NCBI RefSeq assembly: GCF_000813825.1
Contig: NZ_JWTA01000010.1
Span: forward strand, 124,001-188,000
Source of the DNA: Chryseobacterium taiwanense
GTDB taxonomy: Bacteria > Bacteroidota > Bacteroidia > Flavobacteriales > Weeksellaceae
Length of the DNA stretch: 64,000 bases
Direction of reading: 5' to 3'
The notes under the pieces were generated by a model, which saw only the letters and a program-made list of their open reading frames with translations, did not search any database and was not told the DNA's origin. Within the stretch, counting starts at the first letter, position 1, and every line of letters begins with the position of its first letter. Made by a program: the position numbers and the translations under genes. Below are positions 27,995 to 35,236 of this stretch, piece by piece.

Positions 27995-28809
27995 TGATTG
28001 AGGTAAAAAATTTAAAGAAAAGTTTTGATGAAGTTGAAGTACTTAAAGGAATTTCAACCTCTTTTGATAAAGGAAAAGTAAACTTAATTATTGGACAGAG
28101 TGGTTCTGGAAAAACTGTTTTTCTTAAAAGTTTATTGAATGTTTACCAACCTACTTCAGGAGAAATTCTATTCGACGGCAGAGACATTAACGTCATGAAT
28201 AGAGAAGAAAAACTGCAACTTCGTTCAGAAATCGGAACCGTATTCCAGGGAAGTGCTTTATTTGACTCTTTAACTGTGGAAGAAAATATTATGTTTCCAT
28301 TGGATATGTTTACCAATCTTACCTTTAGAGAAAAAAAGAGAAGGGTATTCGAGGTAATCGGAAGAGTACATTTGGATAAAGCAAACAGAAAGTTTCCATC
28401 CGAAATTTCCGGAGGAATGCAAAAACGTGTAGCGATTGCAAGAGCCATTGTAAACCACCCAAAATATCTTTTCTGTGACGAACCAAACTCTGGTCTTGAC
28501 CCATATACTTCTAATGTAATTGATGATCTTCTGCTTGAAATTACTAAGGAATACAACACCACGACCATTATTAATACGCATGATATGAACTCGGTGATGA
28601 CAATTGGCGAGAAAATTGTATATCTGAGATTAGGAATAAAAGAATGGGAAGGTAACAAGGACATCCTGATTACTGCAGGCAATAAAAATCTGATCGATTT
28701 CGTTTATTCTTCAGAACTATTTAAAGAGCTGAGAGAATATATGCTCGAAAATAATAAAACTATTGAAAATACAATCACAAAAATAGACGATAATGAAACG
28801 AATACTTAG
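27994..28809 (+). CDS. MlaF-type ABC transporter ATP-binding protein
   Basis: 271 aa. Walker A is GQSGSGKTVF (about 35-44), the signature is EISGGMQKRVAIARAI, Walker B LFCDEPNSGLDP, and the H-loop INTHDMNS. SGGM rather than SGGQ in the signature is the common MlaF form. It powers the permease encoded immediately upstream, with a TAATG overlap. ATG 27994 (MIEVKNLKK) is chosen; an earlier in-frame start would lie inside the permease gene. Its end overlaps the next gene by 17 bases. It is probably part of retrograde or anterograde phospholipid transport, direction unknown. Confidence 0.93.
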   Translation: MIEVKNLKKSFDEVEVLKGISTSFDKGKVNLIIGQSGSGKTVFLKSLLNVYQPTSGEILFDGRDINVMNREEKLQLRSEIGTVFQGSALFDSLTVEENIMFPLDMFTNLTFREKKRRVFEVIGRVHLDKANRKFPSEISGGMQKRVAIARAIVNHPKYLFCDEPNSGLDPYTSNVIDDLLLEITKEYNTTTIINTHDMNSVMTIGEKIVYLRLGIKEWEGNKDILITAGNKNLIDFVYSSELFKELREYMLENNKTIENTITKIDDNETNT

Positions 28810-29404
28810 TATCGCACTTATAGGGTTTTCTATGCTCGCTTCAGCACAGATCTCTCTTGCGGGTAAAGCTAACTTAATTTTTCCAACGGGTTCTCCTTCA
28901 TGGAAAAATATAAAAGGAACGGTAAATGAAGCGATAGATGGTGAAGGTAAAAATAATGTAGGTTTCAACGTGGGTCTTTCCTTGAAAGCCAGCCTTCCTG
29001 CATCATTTTTCTTGATGCCCGAATTATATTACACCAACTTTAAAAACGAATTTACTACAGCAAATACCACTTTTGATATCAAAAACAGTCGTATAGATCT
29101 ACCTGTTCTTGTAGGACATAAAGTATTGGGAGATATGTTGGGGGTTTTCGTAGGACCTGTTGCAAGCTATAATTTGAGCAAAGAAGATACCTTCAATGAT
29201 TTCAAAGAAAATGCAAGAGATAATTTCACGGTAGGATACCAATTCGGAGCTCAGCTGGAAATTAAAAAGCTGATTTTAAATGCTAAATATGAAGGTGCTT
29301 TCAGCAAAGACGAAAGAAAATTCATCAGTAGCGTATCAGGAGAAGAGATAAGATATGACAACCGTCCTAATCTGTTTATGGTAGGGATTGGATACAAATT
29401 CTAG
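28793..29404 (+). CDS. Outer-membrane beta-barrel protein (porin family)
   Basis: 203 aa with signal peptide MKRILSIALIGFSMLASAQ. The mature part has alternating strands (FNVGLSLKASLPASFFLMPELYYTN, VGVFVGPVASYNLS, YQFGAQLEIKKLILNAKYEGAF) and ends in an aromatic FMVGIGYKF, the usual barrel-terminal signal, so it is an 8-strand-type barrel of the outer-membrane beta-barrel (PorT-like/OMP_b-brl) group. It overlaps the MlaF-type gene by 17 bases (in another frame), which suggests a functional link with lipid transport, though this is inference. Confidence 0.85.
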   Translation: MKRILSIALIGFSMLASAQISLAGKANLIFPTGSPSWKNIKGTVNEAIDGEGKNNVGFNVGLSLKASLPASFFLMPELYYTNFKNEFTTANTTFDIKNSRIDLPVLVGHKVLGDMLGVFVGPVASYNLSKEDTFNDFKENARDNFTVGYQFGAQLEIKKLILNAKYEGAFSKDERKFISSVSGEEIRYDNRPNLFMVGIGYKF

Positions 29405-29429
29405 ATTCATCGAAAATAACAACTATAAA

Positions 29430-29461
29430 AAAATCCTCAGATCATTAGATTTGAGGATTTT
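29430..29461. terminator. Bidirectional terminator at the 29.4-kb convergence
   Basis: Arms AAAATCCTCA / TGAGGATTTT with a 12-base loop. It follows the beta-barrel gene on plus and overlaps the last codons of the convergent minus-strand gene. Confidence 0.7.
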
Positions 29462-29759
29462 GATTTTGAGAATGGAACTCAGCTTCTCGTTTTGCAAGTT
29501 CAGCCGCCTGCTTTTCCAGTTCTTCTTTATCTTTTTGCAATTGTTTGAATTCTTTCTTTTTTTGTTCCGCTTTTATTGCGCTTCCTTTACTTAAATAGCC
29601 AAGGATCCCTCCAATAATTAACCCAATCCCAATCCCTCCAAGAATTCCCATGATATGAGACATTTTCAAATCATTTACGGTGAAATTGGGTGATGTTAAA
29701 TAGAATAAAAGTACAGATAATGCCAAAAGTATAATTCCGGTAATAGATAAGCTTTTCAT
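29445..29759 (-). CDS. Small membrane protein with coiled-coil tail
   Basis: 104 aa with two hydrophobic segments (SITGIILLALSVLLFYL, and a Gly-rich MSHIMGILGGIGIGLIIGGILGYL) and a C-terminal charged heptad-rich coil (KAEQKKKEFKQLQKDKEELEKQAAELAKREAEF). The Gly-rich second helix suggests tight packing or self-association. It has no motif I recognise. The ATG at 29759 is chosen; an upstream TTG in the same frame is rejected because it lies in the preceding terminator. It lies between the M48 protease gene and the 29.4-kb convergence. Function unknown. Confidence 0.6.
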   Translation of the reverse strand: MKSLSITGIILLALSVLLFYLTSPNFTVNDLKMSHIMGILGGIGIGLIIGGILGYLSKGSAIKAEQKKKEFKQLQKDKEELEKQAAELAKREAEFHSQNQNPQI

Positions 29760-29796
29760 AATATTTGTGATGGTATTTAAAGGTTGATTAACTAAA

Positions 29797-29834
29797 AAAG
29801 TCTTATCAAATTTACTAAAATTCAATAAGACTTT
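29797..29834 (-). terminator. Terminator of the M48 protease gene
   Basis: On the minus strand, arms AAAGTCTTAT / ATAAGACTTT with an 18-base loop are followed by T6. Confidence 0.75.
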
Positions 29835-29858
29835 ATCAAGATTAAAATTCCATATTAG

Positions 29859-30665
29859 TTATATTTTTCCACCAGCAGCTTTATAATATTCTAAAGCTTT
29901 TGGTAAGTCTTTATTAATATCCGAAATTCTTGTTTCAGGATTCGGGTGAGTAGAAAGGAATTCTGGTTGTCTGTCTCCTGAAGAAGCCGCTTCCATCCTG
30001 TTCCAGAAAGGAATTGCCTCTCTCGGATCATATCCCGCCATTCCCATTAAATACAATCCCATTTTATCCGCCTCAGATTCTTGGTTTCTACCATATTTTA
30101 ATAGAGCAACCTGAGAACCGATAGGGTAAGCTTTTTCAAAAATTCCTGCCCATTGAGCATTAGAAATTTGCCCACCTAAAATCTGTCCGCCGTATTGAGC
30201 TACCATTGCCTGAGAAATTCTTTCATTTCCGTGACCTGCTAATGCGTGAGAAACTTCATGTCCCATTACAACCGCAAGACCATTATCATTTTTAGTAACC
30301 GGTAAAATTCCGGTATATACTGCTACTTTTCCACCAGGCATACACCAAGCATTCAGCTCGTTACTCTGCAAAAGATTAAATTCCCAGTTATAGCTTGCTA
30401 AGTCAGCGCTTCTACCAATACTCGCATAATATTTTTCTGCTGCTGCTTTGATCCTGGTTCCTACATTTACCACTTTTTTTGCATCTGTCGTCCCAGTAAT
30501 TACTTTAGATTTACCCAATGTTGTTTTATATTCTTGTGCAGACATGGTCATAATTTCTGAGTTATCTGCTATCTGTAGCGAAGATCTCCCCGTAATTGGG
30601 TTTGTAGTACATGCTACCGCCAACAGAGCAACTGCTCCTATTCCTAATAATTGTGTAATTTTCAT
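29859..30665 (-). CDS. M48 family metalloprotease lipoprotein (Oma1/LoiP-like)
   Basis: 268 aa. The signal peptide ends with lipobox VALLAVAC, followed by TTNPITGRSSLQ, the usual start of BepA/LoiP-type lipoproteases. The zinc-binding motif is HEVSH (VVMGHEVSHALAGHG), with the third ligand Glu in ESEADKMGLYLMG. It is a zinc protease of the periplasmic leaflet, likely involved in outer-membrane protein quality control. ATG 30665 is chosen over an in-frame TTG eight codons upstream because the signal peptide begins there. Confidence 0.92.
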   Translation of the reverse strand: MKITQLLGIGAVALLAVACTTNPITGRSSLQIADNSEIMTMSAQEYKTTLGKSKVITGTTDAKKVVNVGTRIKAAAEKYYASIGRSADLASYNWEFNLLQSNELNAWCMPGGKVAVYTGILPVTKNDNGLAVVMGHEVSHALAGHGNERISQAMVAQYGGQILGGQISNAQWAGIFEKAYPIGSQVALLKYGRNQESEADKMGLYLMGMAGYDPREAIPFWNRMEAASSGDRQPEFLSTHPNPETRISDINKDLPKALEYYKAAGGKI

Positions 30666-30727
30666 AGTTTCGAGTGTTAAATAATTCAACCTTTACAATT
30701 TCTATTCCAAAAAGTTTTTAGAAGGAA

Positions 30728-30735
30728 TATATTTG
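30728..30735 (+). promoter_or_regulatory. -7 promoter element for the DUF4251 gene
   Basis: TATATTTG, an exact TAnnTTTG match about 40 bases before the ATG; no clear -33 TTG. Confidence 0.4.
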
Positions 30736-30776
30736 CATACATTTTGCTATTTAAATTTAATAATTATTTTGCTATC

Positions 30777-31331
30777 ATGAAAAAGTATATTTCAATTCTC
30801 TATATGTTAGGGTTTTTGTTTATTTTCCAAAGCTGCTCTTCTCAAACAGGAATGGATACCCAAACAGTAACAGCACTTGTAAACTCTCAAGACTTTTCGT
30901 TTCATGCTGAAAGAGCAAACCCTACCAATTATGATGTCATCAATGTAATGAACTCAATGCCTAATTCTACTTCAACAAGAATTTTGAATCTTACGGATGG
31001 ATATTATTCTATTGATATAAAAGGAGATAAGTTAGAGTCTGTTTTACCTTATTTCGGAAGAGTTTTTAATCCTTCATATGGAAATAATGAGAAAAACAGC
31101 TATAGATTCACCTCAAAAGATTTTACCGTGACCAAATCTCAGAACAAAAAAGGAACTTGGATTGTCCGAATTAAGCCAAAAGATGTGAGCAATGTCGATG
31201 AAATCGTTATGGAAGTCTATAAAAACGGAAAAGCATTCACTTCAATCAAAGGCAACGACAGACAGCCGATTTCTTATGATGGATACATTTCTAAAAACGA
31301 AGAAAAAACCAAGGAAAAAGAAAAACTTTAG
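30777..31331 (+). CDS. DUF4251 domain lipoprotein
   Basis: 184 aa. The start ATG begins a lipoprotein signal peptide (MLGFLFIFQSC, Cys near residue 20). The DUF4251 domain is recognisable in DFSFHAERANPTNYDVINVMNSMPNSTSTRILNLTDGYYSIDIKGDKLESVLPYFGRVF and RFTSKDFTVTKSQNKKGTWIVRIKPKDV. It ends in a Lys/Glu-rich tail. DUF4251 proteins are Bacteroidetes-specific and uncharacterised. An in-frame TTG 11 codons upstream is rejected because it lies too near the -7 element. It is convergent with meaB. Confidence 0.8.
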   Translation: MKKYISILYMLGFLFIFQSCSSQTGMDTQTVTALVNSQDFSFHAERANPTNYDVINVMNSMPNSTSTRILNLTDGYYSIDIKGDKLESVLPYFGRVFNPSYGNNEKNSYRFTSKDFTVTKSQNKKGTWIVRIKPKDVSNVDEIVMEVYKNGKAFTSIKGNDRQPISYDGYISKNEEKTKEKEKL

Positions 31332-31356
31332 TATAAATACGAGATAAAAATAGAAT

Positions 31357-32370
31357 TTAAATATTCTCTGAATCACGAGACACGGATCTAGAATCCCGTA
31401 AAAACTTTTCAACAAATAATTTTGCTTCGGTACTTGGATTTGAAACCATTGCTGAAGCATTTTTTTTATGTTCAATATACGCTTCTTCAACAGAATTATT
31501 TCTCTTCATCATTCCCAAGATATATTCCTGAACCCAGTATTCAAATCGCTTTTCAGCCTGCTGAACTCTTACTTCTTCGAATCTTTGAGTTTTCTTTTTA
31601 AGATCAATAAATTCATTTATCTTTTCAAAAACCTCTCCTAATCCTTCATTATTCAAAGCGGACCCCAACAAAACCGGAATTTTCCAGTTTTTTTCTTTTG
31701 GAGGAATAAAATCCAATGCTCTTTTTAATTCTAATTTGGTATTCTTTGCTTTTTGAAGATTGTCGGCATCTACTTTATTAATGAAAATCACATCCACCAT
31801 TTCCATGATCCCTCGTTTAATTCCCTGAAGCTCATCTCCTCCTCCTATAATTTTCAGGAATAAAAAAACATCGGTAATATCTGCTACCAAAACTTCAGAC
31901 TGCCCTACTCCGACTGTTTCTATTAGAATATAGTCATACCCTGCAGCCTCACAGATCATCATCGTTTCAAAAGTTGTATTGGCAACACCTCCTAAAAAGC
32001 CTGAACTTGGCGAAGGGCGAATAAAGGCATTTTCTTCTTTTGCCAATTCTTCCATTCTGGTCTTATCCCCTAAAATACTTCCTTTATTGATTGCTGAACT
32101 CGGATCGATGGCAAGAACAGCCACTTTTTTACCATTTGAAATAGCTAATCTTCCAAAATTTTCTATAAAAGTTGATTTTCCGGCTCCCGGAACTCCTGTG
32201 ATCCCTACTCGAATGGATTTACCGGTAAAAGGCATGACTATTTTTAATAATTCTTCTGCCTGTATTCTGTGTTCAGATTTTTTGCTTTCAACTAATGTAA
32301 TAGCTTTTGCAATCAGGCGTTTATTTCCCAATCGTATTCCTTCAACAAGCTCTTCTGTAGAAAATTTCAT
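31357..32370 (-). CDS. meaB: Methylmalonyl-CoA mutase-associated GTPase MeaB
   Basis: 337-aa G3E-family P-loop GTPase that protects and reloads adenosylcobalamin on methylmalonyl-CoA mutase. Motifs are Walker A GVTGVPGAGKSTFIE, VAVLAIDPSSA, the ETVGVGQSE switch segment and FINKVDADN (the NKxD guanine-specificity motif). The N-terminal helical arm and C-terminal dimerisation arm are present, so the length is normal. The mutase large subunit gene is at 38592-40715 on the same strand. ATG 32370 (MKFSTEELVEG) is preferred to an upstream TTG. Confidence 0.95.
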   Translation of the reverse strand: MKFSTEELVEGIRLGNKRLIAKAITLVESKKSEHRIQAEELLKIVMPFTGKSIRVGITGVPGAGKSTFIENFGRLAISNGKKVAVLAIDPSSAINKGSILGDKTRMEELAKEENAFIRPSPSSGFLGGVANTTFETMMICEAAGYDYILIETVGVGQSEVLVADITDVFLFLKIIGGGDELQGIKRGIMEMVDVIFINKVDADNLQKAKNTKLELKRALDFIPPKEKNWKIPVLLGSALNNEGLGEVFEKINEFIDLKKKTQRFEEVRVQQAEKRFEYWVQEYILGMMKRNNSVEEAYIEHKKNASAMVSNPSTEAKLFVEKFLRDSRSVSRDSENI

Positions 32371-32561
32371 CGATTCAAAAATAAGGATTAAACGTTGAAT
32401 GGTCAATAGATAATTCGTTTTGTTTATCTATTTTTGATGAATTCTCCTTCAAATTATCCGATAAATTAAATAATTATAAAATAAGTTGTAATGAATTTAT
32501 AATTTTTATTTCTTCTAAATTAAAACTACATCAGTTTTTATCAATCCAAACCGAAATTAAT

Positions 32562-32569
32562 TACATTTG
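32562..32569 (+). promoter_or_regulatory. -7 promoter element for the cytochrome c lipoprotein
   Basis: TACATTTG, an exact TAnnTTTG match about 22 bases before the ATG; the -33 region is T-rich without a clear TTG. Confidence 0.4.
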
Positions 32570-32591
32570 TTAGTATTCAAAGATAATAAAT

Positions 32592-32882
32592 ATGAAAAAC
32601 ATCATCGCTATAGCTTCATTTGCTACTATTTTACTAGTTTCTTGTACATCAAAAGCTCCTGTTGCTAAATCAGCACCCATAGCTTCCACTTCTACTCCTG
32701 AACAAATTGCTCAAGGGAAAACAATTTTCGAAAACTCTTGTGGAAGATGTCATAAATTACCTGATCCAACATCACACAGCTCTGTGCAATGGGTAGGAAT
32801 TATGAATTCAATGGCTCCAAAAGCAAAATTGACAGATGAGCAACATCAGTGGGTATATGATTATGTTGTTTCTGTAAAATAA
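32592..32882 (+). CDS. Small c-type cytochrome lipoprotein
   Basis: 96 aa with a lipoprotein signal peptide (LLVSC at about 13-17) and one heme c site, CGRCHK (Cys50-Cys53-His54 approximately). Met in IMNSMAPK is a plausible distal heme ligand. It is a monoheme periplasmic or membrane-tethered electron carrier. The heme-attachment machinery is not in the window, and no partner dehydrogenase lies next to it. It ends at a strong bidirectional terminator shared with the epimerase gene. Confidence 0.85.
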   Translation: MKNIIAIASFATILLVSCTSKAPVAKSAPIASTSTPEQIAQGKTIFENSCGRCHKLPDPTSHSSVQWVGIMNSMAPKAKLTDEQHQWVYDYVVSVK

Positions 32883-32898
32883 TAAGTTTAAGAATTAT

Positions 32899-32928
32899 AA
32901 AGCGACTGTTTTTCTAGACAGTCGCTTT
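32899..32928. terminator. Bidirectional terminator, cytochrome c and epimerase genes
   Basis: Perfect 11-bp arms AAAGCGACTGT / ACAGTCGCTTT with loop TTTTCTAG; a T-rich stretch follows on plus. Its last base touches the epimerase stop codon. Confidence 0.85.
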
Positions 32929-33920
32929 TATTTTAAATGGATTCCTAATCCCGGTTTATCTGCTAGAATTATTTTTCCATTGTCTACCGTACTTCCTGTT
33001 GCATAATCATTAGCAATCAAATTGGCTCCGTCTAAATCTACAAAATCTACAAGTCCGGTCAACACACAGCCCGCAGAAATTCCGACACTAGATTCCGTCA
33101 TGCAGCCTATCATTATTTTATAGTTCAATTCCCTAGCTTTTTTAATCATTCCTAAAGCAGGTGTTAATCCGCCACATTTCATTAATTTGATATTGATACT
33201 TTTATAATAAGGAACCAATTCTTCCAGAGAATCTATATTTTGGCAATCTTCATCTGCCATCCAATTGGCAAAACTATTTTTGCTTAATATTTTGTAATGA
33301 TCAATGGGTCTCGGTTGTTCAAGGTAAGAAAATTTTTCAACCTCAGCATTTTCCTGAAGCCAACTACAATCTTCATCCGTAAAACTGGCGTTCGAATCTA
33401 AGGCAATATGATCATCTAATGACAATAGCTTTTCAACATGGCCTTTATTTAAACCTTTACATTTCACTTTGAATTTATTCCAGCCGCTTTTGTTGATTTT
33501 TTCAATCTGGTGATCAATTTCTCCCACAGAAATAGTAATCGAGCTTTCAACCAAGTTTTCAGTTGGGAGATTATTTAATTCAATAAAGCTTTTATTCTCC
33601 AATTTCCCGTACAAATCCCAATAGGCACAATCCAACGCAGACAACAGAAATGGATGTAGATTTAAATTCAACAAAAAACTGAAGAAATCTTTCGGATGAA
33701 TAATACGATGAACTTCAATCTGACTTTGAATTTCTTTTAATTTTAAAATAAAACTTGATAGATTTATTTTATAATAATCGATCGCAACACATTCTCCGTA
33801 CCCTTTATAATTTTGATAAGATAATTCTACGAGTAAAGCTTCTCTTTTATTATAATTCCCGTAAGCAATTGAGAATGTTTCTTTTAATTGAAGTTGTTTT
33901 ATTTCAAACCGTAATTCCAT
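32928..33920 (-). CDS. Dipeptide epimerase (enolase superfamily)
   Basis: 330-aa enolase-superfamily enzyme, most like L-Ala-D/L-Glu epimerases, which recycle murein-derived dipeptides. Active-site features are Lys151-x-Lys153 (KFKVKCKG), metal ligands near Asp175 (DSNASF), Glu201 (EQP) and Asp223 (ADED), and the second catalytic Lys245 (INIKLMKCGG). The C-terminal GCMTESSVGISAG segment is typical of dipeptide epimerases. It is 24 bases after the TPR gene and could be the last gene of the rtcB-prfH operon, or it may be read from it by chance. Substrate not proven. Confidence 0.88.
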   Translation of the reverse strand: MELRFEIKQLQLKETFSIAYGNYNKREALLVELSYQNYKGYGECVAIDYYKINLSSFILKLKEIQSQIEVHRIIHPKDFFSFLLNLNLHPFLLSALDCAYWDLYGKLENKSFIELNNLPTENLVESSITISVGEIDHQIEKINKSGWNKFKVKCKGLNKGHVEKLLSLDDHIALDSNASFTDEDCSWLQENAEVEKFSYLEQPRPIDHYKILSKNSFANWMADEDCQNIDSLEELVPYYKSINIKLMKCGGLTPALGMIKKARELNYKIMIGCMTESSVGISAGCVLTGLVDFVDLDGANLIANDYATGSTVDNGKIILADKPGLGIHLK

Positions 33921-33944
33921 TATTAAATTTACAAAAAAGGAGAC

Positions 33945-34460
33945 TTAATTAGTCTCCTTCTTCTTTTTATTTTGCTTTTTCTTCGGCATTTTAGATTTTA
34001 TAAATTTCTTACGATCTTTTACAACGTTTAGGCTGTATTCAGAAAAACAATACTTTCCTGCTTCATCTAAAAACTTGAGCGCATTGATGAAGCTACCTCT
34101 TTTCTCAGATAGTAATGATCTGTAAAACCATAAAGTTGCTTTATCAATTCCTTTAATCTTCAATGAATAGGCAATCAGTTTTTCAGCTTCAAAAAAGTCT
34201 TCGTTATCCAAAAGACATTTTATATAATATTGAGGAACATTTAAGTTTGTAATATCACATTGCATCGCTTCTTCAAAGTAGAGTTTTGCTTTTTCATAAT
34301 CAGATAGCATTTCGCTATAGATTCTTCCCATCAGACATAAACTGTCTGCATCTTCCGGATCATAAGACAACGCATAATTCAACGCTTCCAAACATTCCGG
34401 AAGGCTGTACGGATAATTGTCCAAAGCCTCAAAGTAATATTTATTTTTAGTTAAGGTCAT
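33945..34460 (-). CDS. TPR protein in the prfH-rtcB operon
   Basis: 171 aa. Tetratricopeptide-like repeats are visible (ALNYALSYDPEDADSLCLMGRIYSEMLSDYEKAKLYFEEAMQCDITNLNVPQYYIKCLLDNEDFFEAEKLI); the order is about three repeats. The C-terminus is a highly basic tail (KKFIKSKMPKKKQNKKKKETN) suited to RNA or ribosome binding. Its start overlaps the end of prfH by 14 bases, so translation is coupled to prfH. No catalytic motif. A scaffold or ribosome-binding partner for PrfH/RtcB is a reasonable guess from position and charge. Confidence 0.8.
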   Translation of the reverse strand: MTLTKNKYYFEALDNYPYSLPECLEALNYALSYDPEDADSLCLMGRIYSEMLSDYEKAKLYFEEAMQCDITNLNVPQYYIKCLLDNEDFFEAEKLIAYSLKIKGIDKATLWFYRSLLSEKRGSFINALKFLDEAGKYCFSEYSLNVVKDRKKFIKSKMPKKKQNKKKKETN

Positions 34461-35145
34461 TTTTGTAGTTTTTTAATTCGTTTTTCAGTTGACTTCTTTG
34501 TTTTTTGAAAGATTTTTCCTGATAATTCTTTTTAAAATCTGTTCCTGAAAATATTCTAATCGGATTTCCCCTCTGAACATTCAAGTGATTATTCCACGTT
34601 TCCTGCATTCTTTTCTGAAGCTGGATAATATTCTGTTCCAACACTTTTTCTTTCAGCCTGAGAATTGAAAGTTTTTTATTCTCCAATTGTGAACGCGAAT
34701 CCTGCACAAAAACACTTTGTCCGGTCGGAATATGAGTTGCACGAACTGCCGTATTCACTTTATTTACATTTTGTCCGCCACTTCCCTGACTCCTCGTTGT
34801 CTGAAACTGAATATCTTTTTCATTAAAATTGATGGTCTCCAATCCTTCGAGCTCAAAAACCCCAATGAACCAGTTACTTCTTTTATGGAGTTTTCGGAAC
34901 GTACTTTTTCCCATCCAACAAATGCTTCCTAGCCAATTCTTTAAAAATTCATTGATATTTTTTGATTTTAAAAGAAGAGTTACAGATTTCAAAGTCAGGT
35001 TTTCATCACCATTTTCACGGTGGATGATTTCGTATTCCAATTTGTTATCTTTTGCTTCCTCAAGAAAAACCTTCAGAACTTTTGCAACCACCCATTGGCA
35101 TTCTAAAGGTCCTCTCCCTGAGGTTATTTGTATTAATTTTTCCAT
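34447..35145 (-). CDS. prfH: Peptide chain release factor H (PrfH)
   Basis: 232-aa class I release-factor homologue lacking the N-terminal and full anticodon domains. The GGQ domain is clear ([43 protein letters not shown]), ending in a basic tail. ATG 35145 (MEKLIQITSGRGPLECQWVVAKVL) is chosen, as it matches the usual PrfH start; an in-frame ATG seven codons upstream lies in a dispersed repeat. In E. coli PrfH releases the peptide from ribosomes cut in the 16S decoding centre, after which RtcB2 religates the rRNA. Here rtcB is directly upstream, so the same role is likely. Confidence 0.9.
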   Translation of the reverse strand: MEKLIQITSGRGPLECQWVVAKVLKVFLEEAKDNKLEYEIIHRENGDENLTLKSVTLLLKSKNINEFLKNWLGSICWMGKSTFRKLHKRSNWFIGVFELEGLETINFNEKDIQFQTTRSQGSGGQNVNKVNTAVRATHIPTGQSVFVQDSRSQLENKKLSILRLKEKVLEQNIIQLQKRMQETWNNHLNVQRGNPIRIFSGTDFKKNYQEKSFKKQRSQLKNELKNYKNDLN

Positions 35146-35160
35146 TTTTTTACTTGATTT

Positions 35161-35225
35161 TGTCATTCCGACGAAGGAGGAATCTACTTTTTATCGTTAG
35201 ATTCTTCACTCCGTTCAGAATGACA
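35161..35225. repeat. Dispersed inverted repeat, copy A, between rtcB and prfH
   Basis: 65 bases framed by TGTCATTC / GAATGACA with inner GAATCT / AGATTC. The same design recurs at 37483-37523 and 56641-56719. In each case it lies between genes and can form a long hairpin. It resembles REP/MITE-type intergenic repeats found in many genomes. Confidence 0.75.
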
Positions 35226-35236
35226 ATGTTTTGTTT

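Noticed and set aside
28143..28682. 179-codon frame antisense to the MlaF-type ATPase
   Set aside because: It is the shadow of a strongly conserved gene, lacks any start context and has no domain.
30744..30776. Upstream TTG for the DUF4251 gene
   Set aside because: It would start only about 9 bases after the -7 element, and the signal peptide begins at the ATG 30777.
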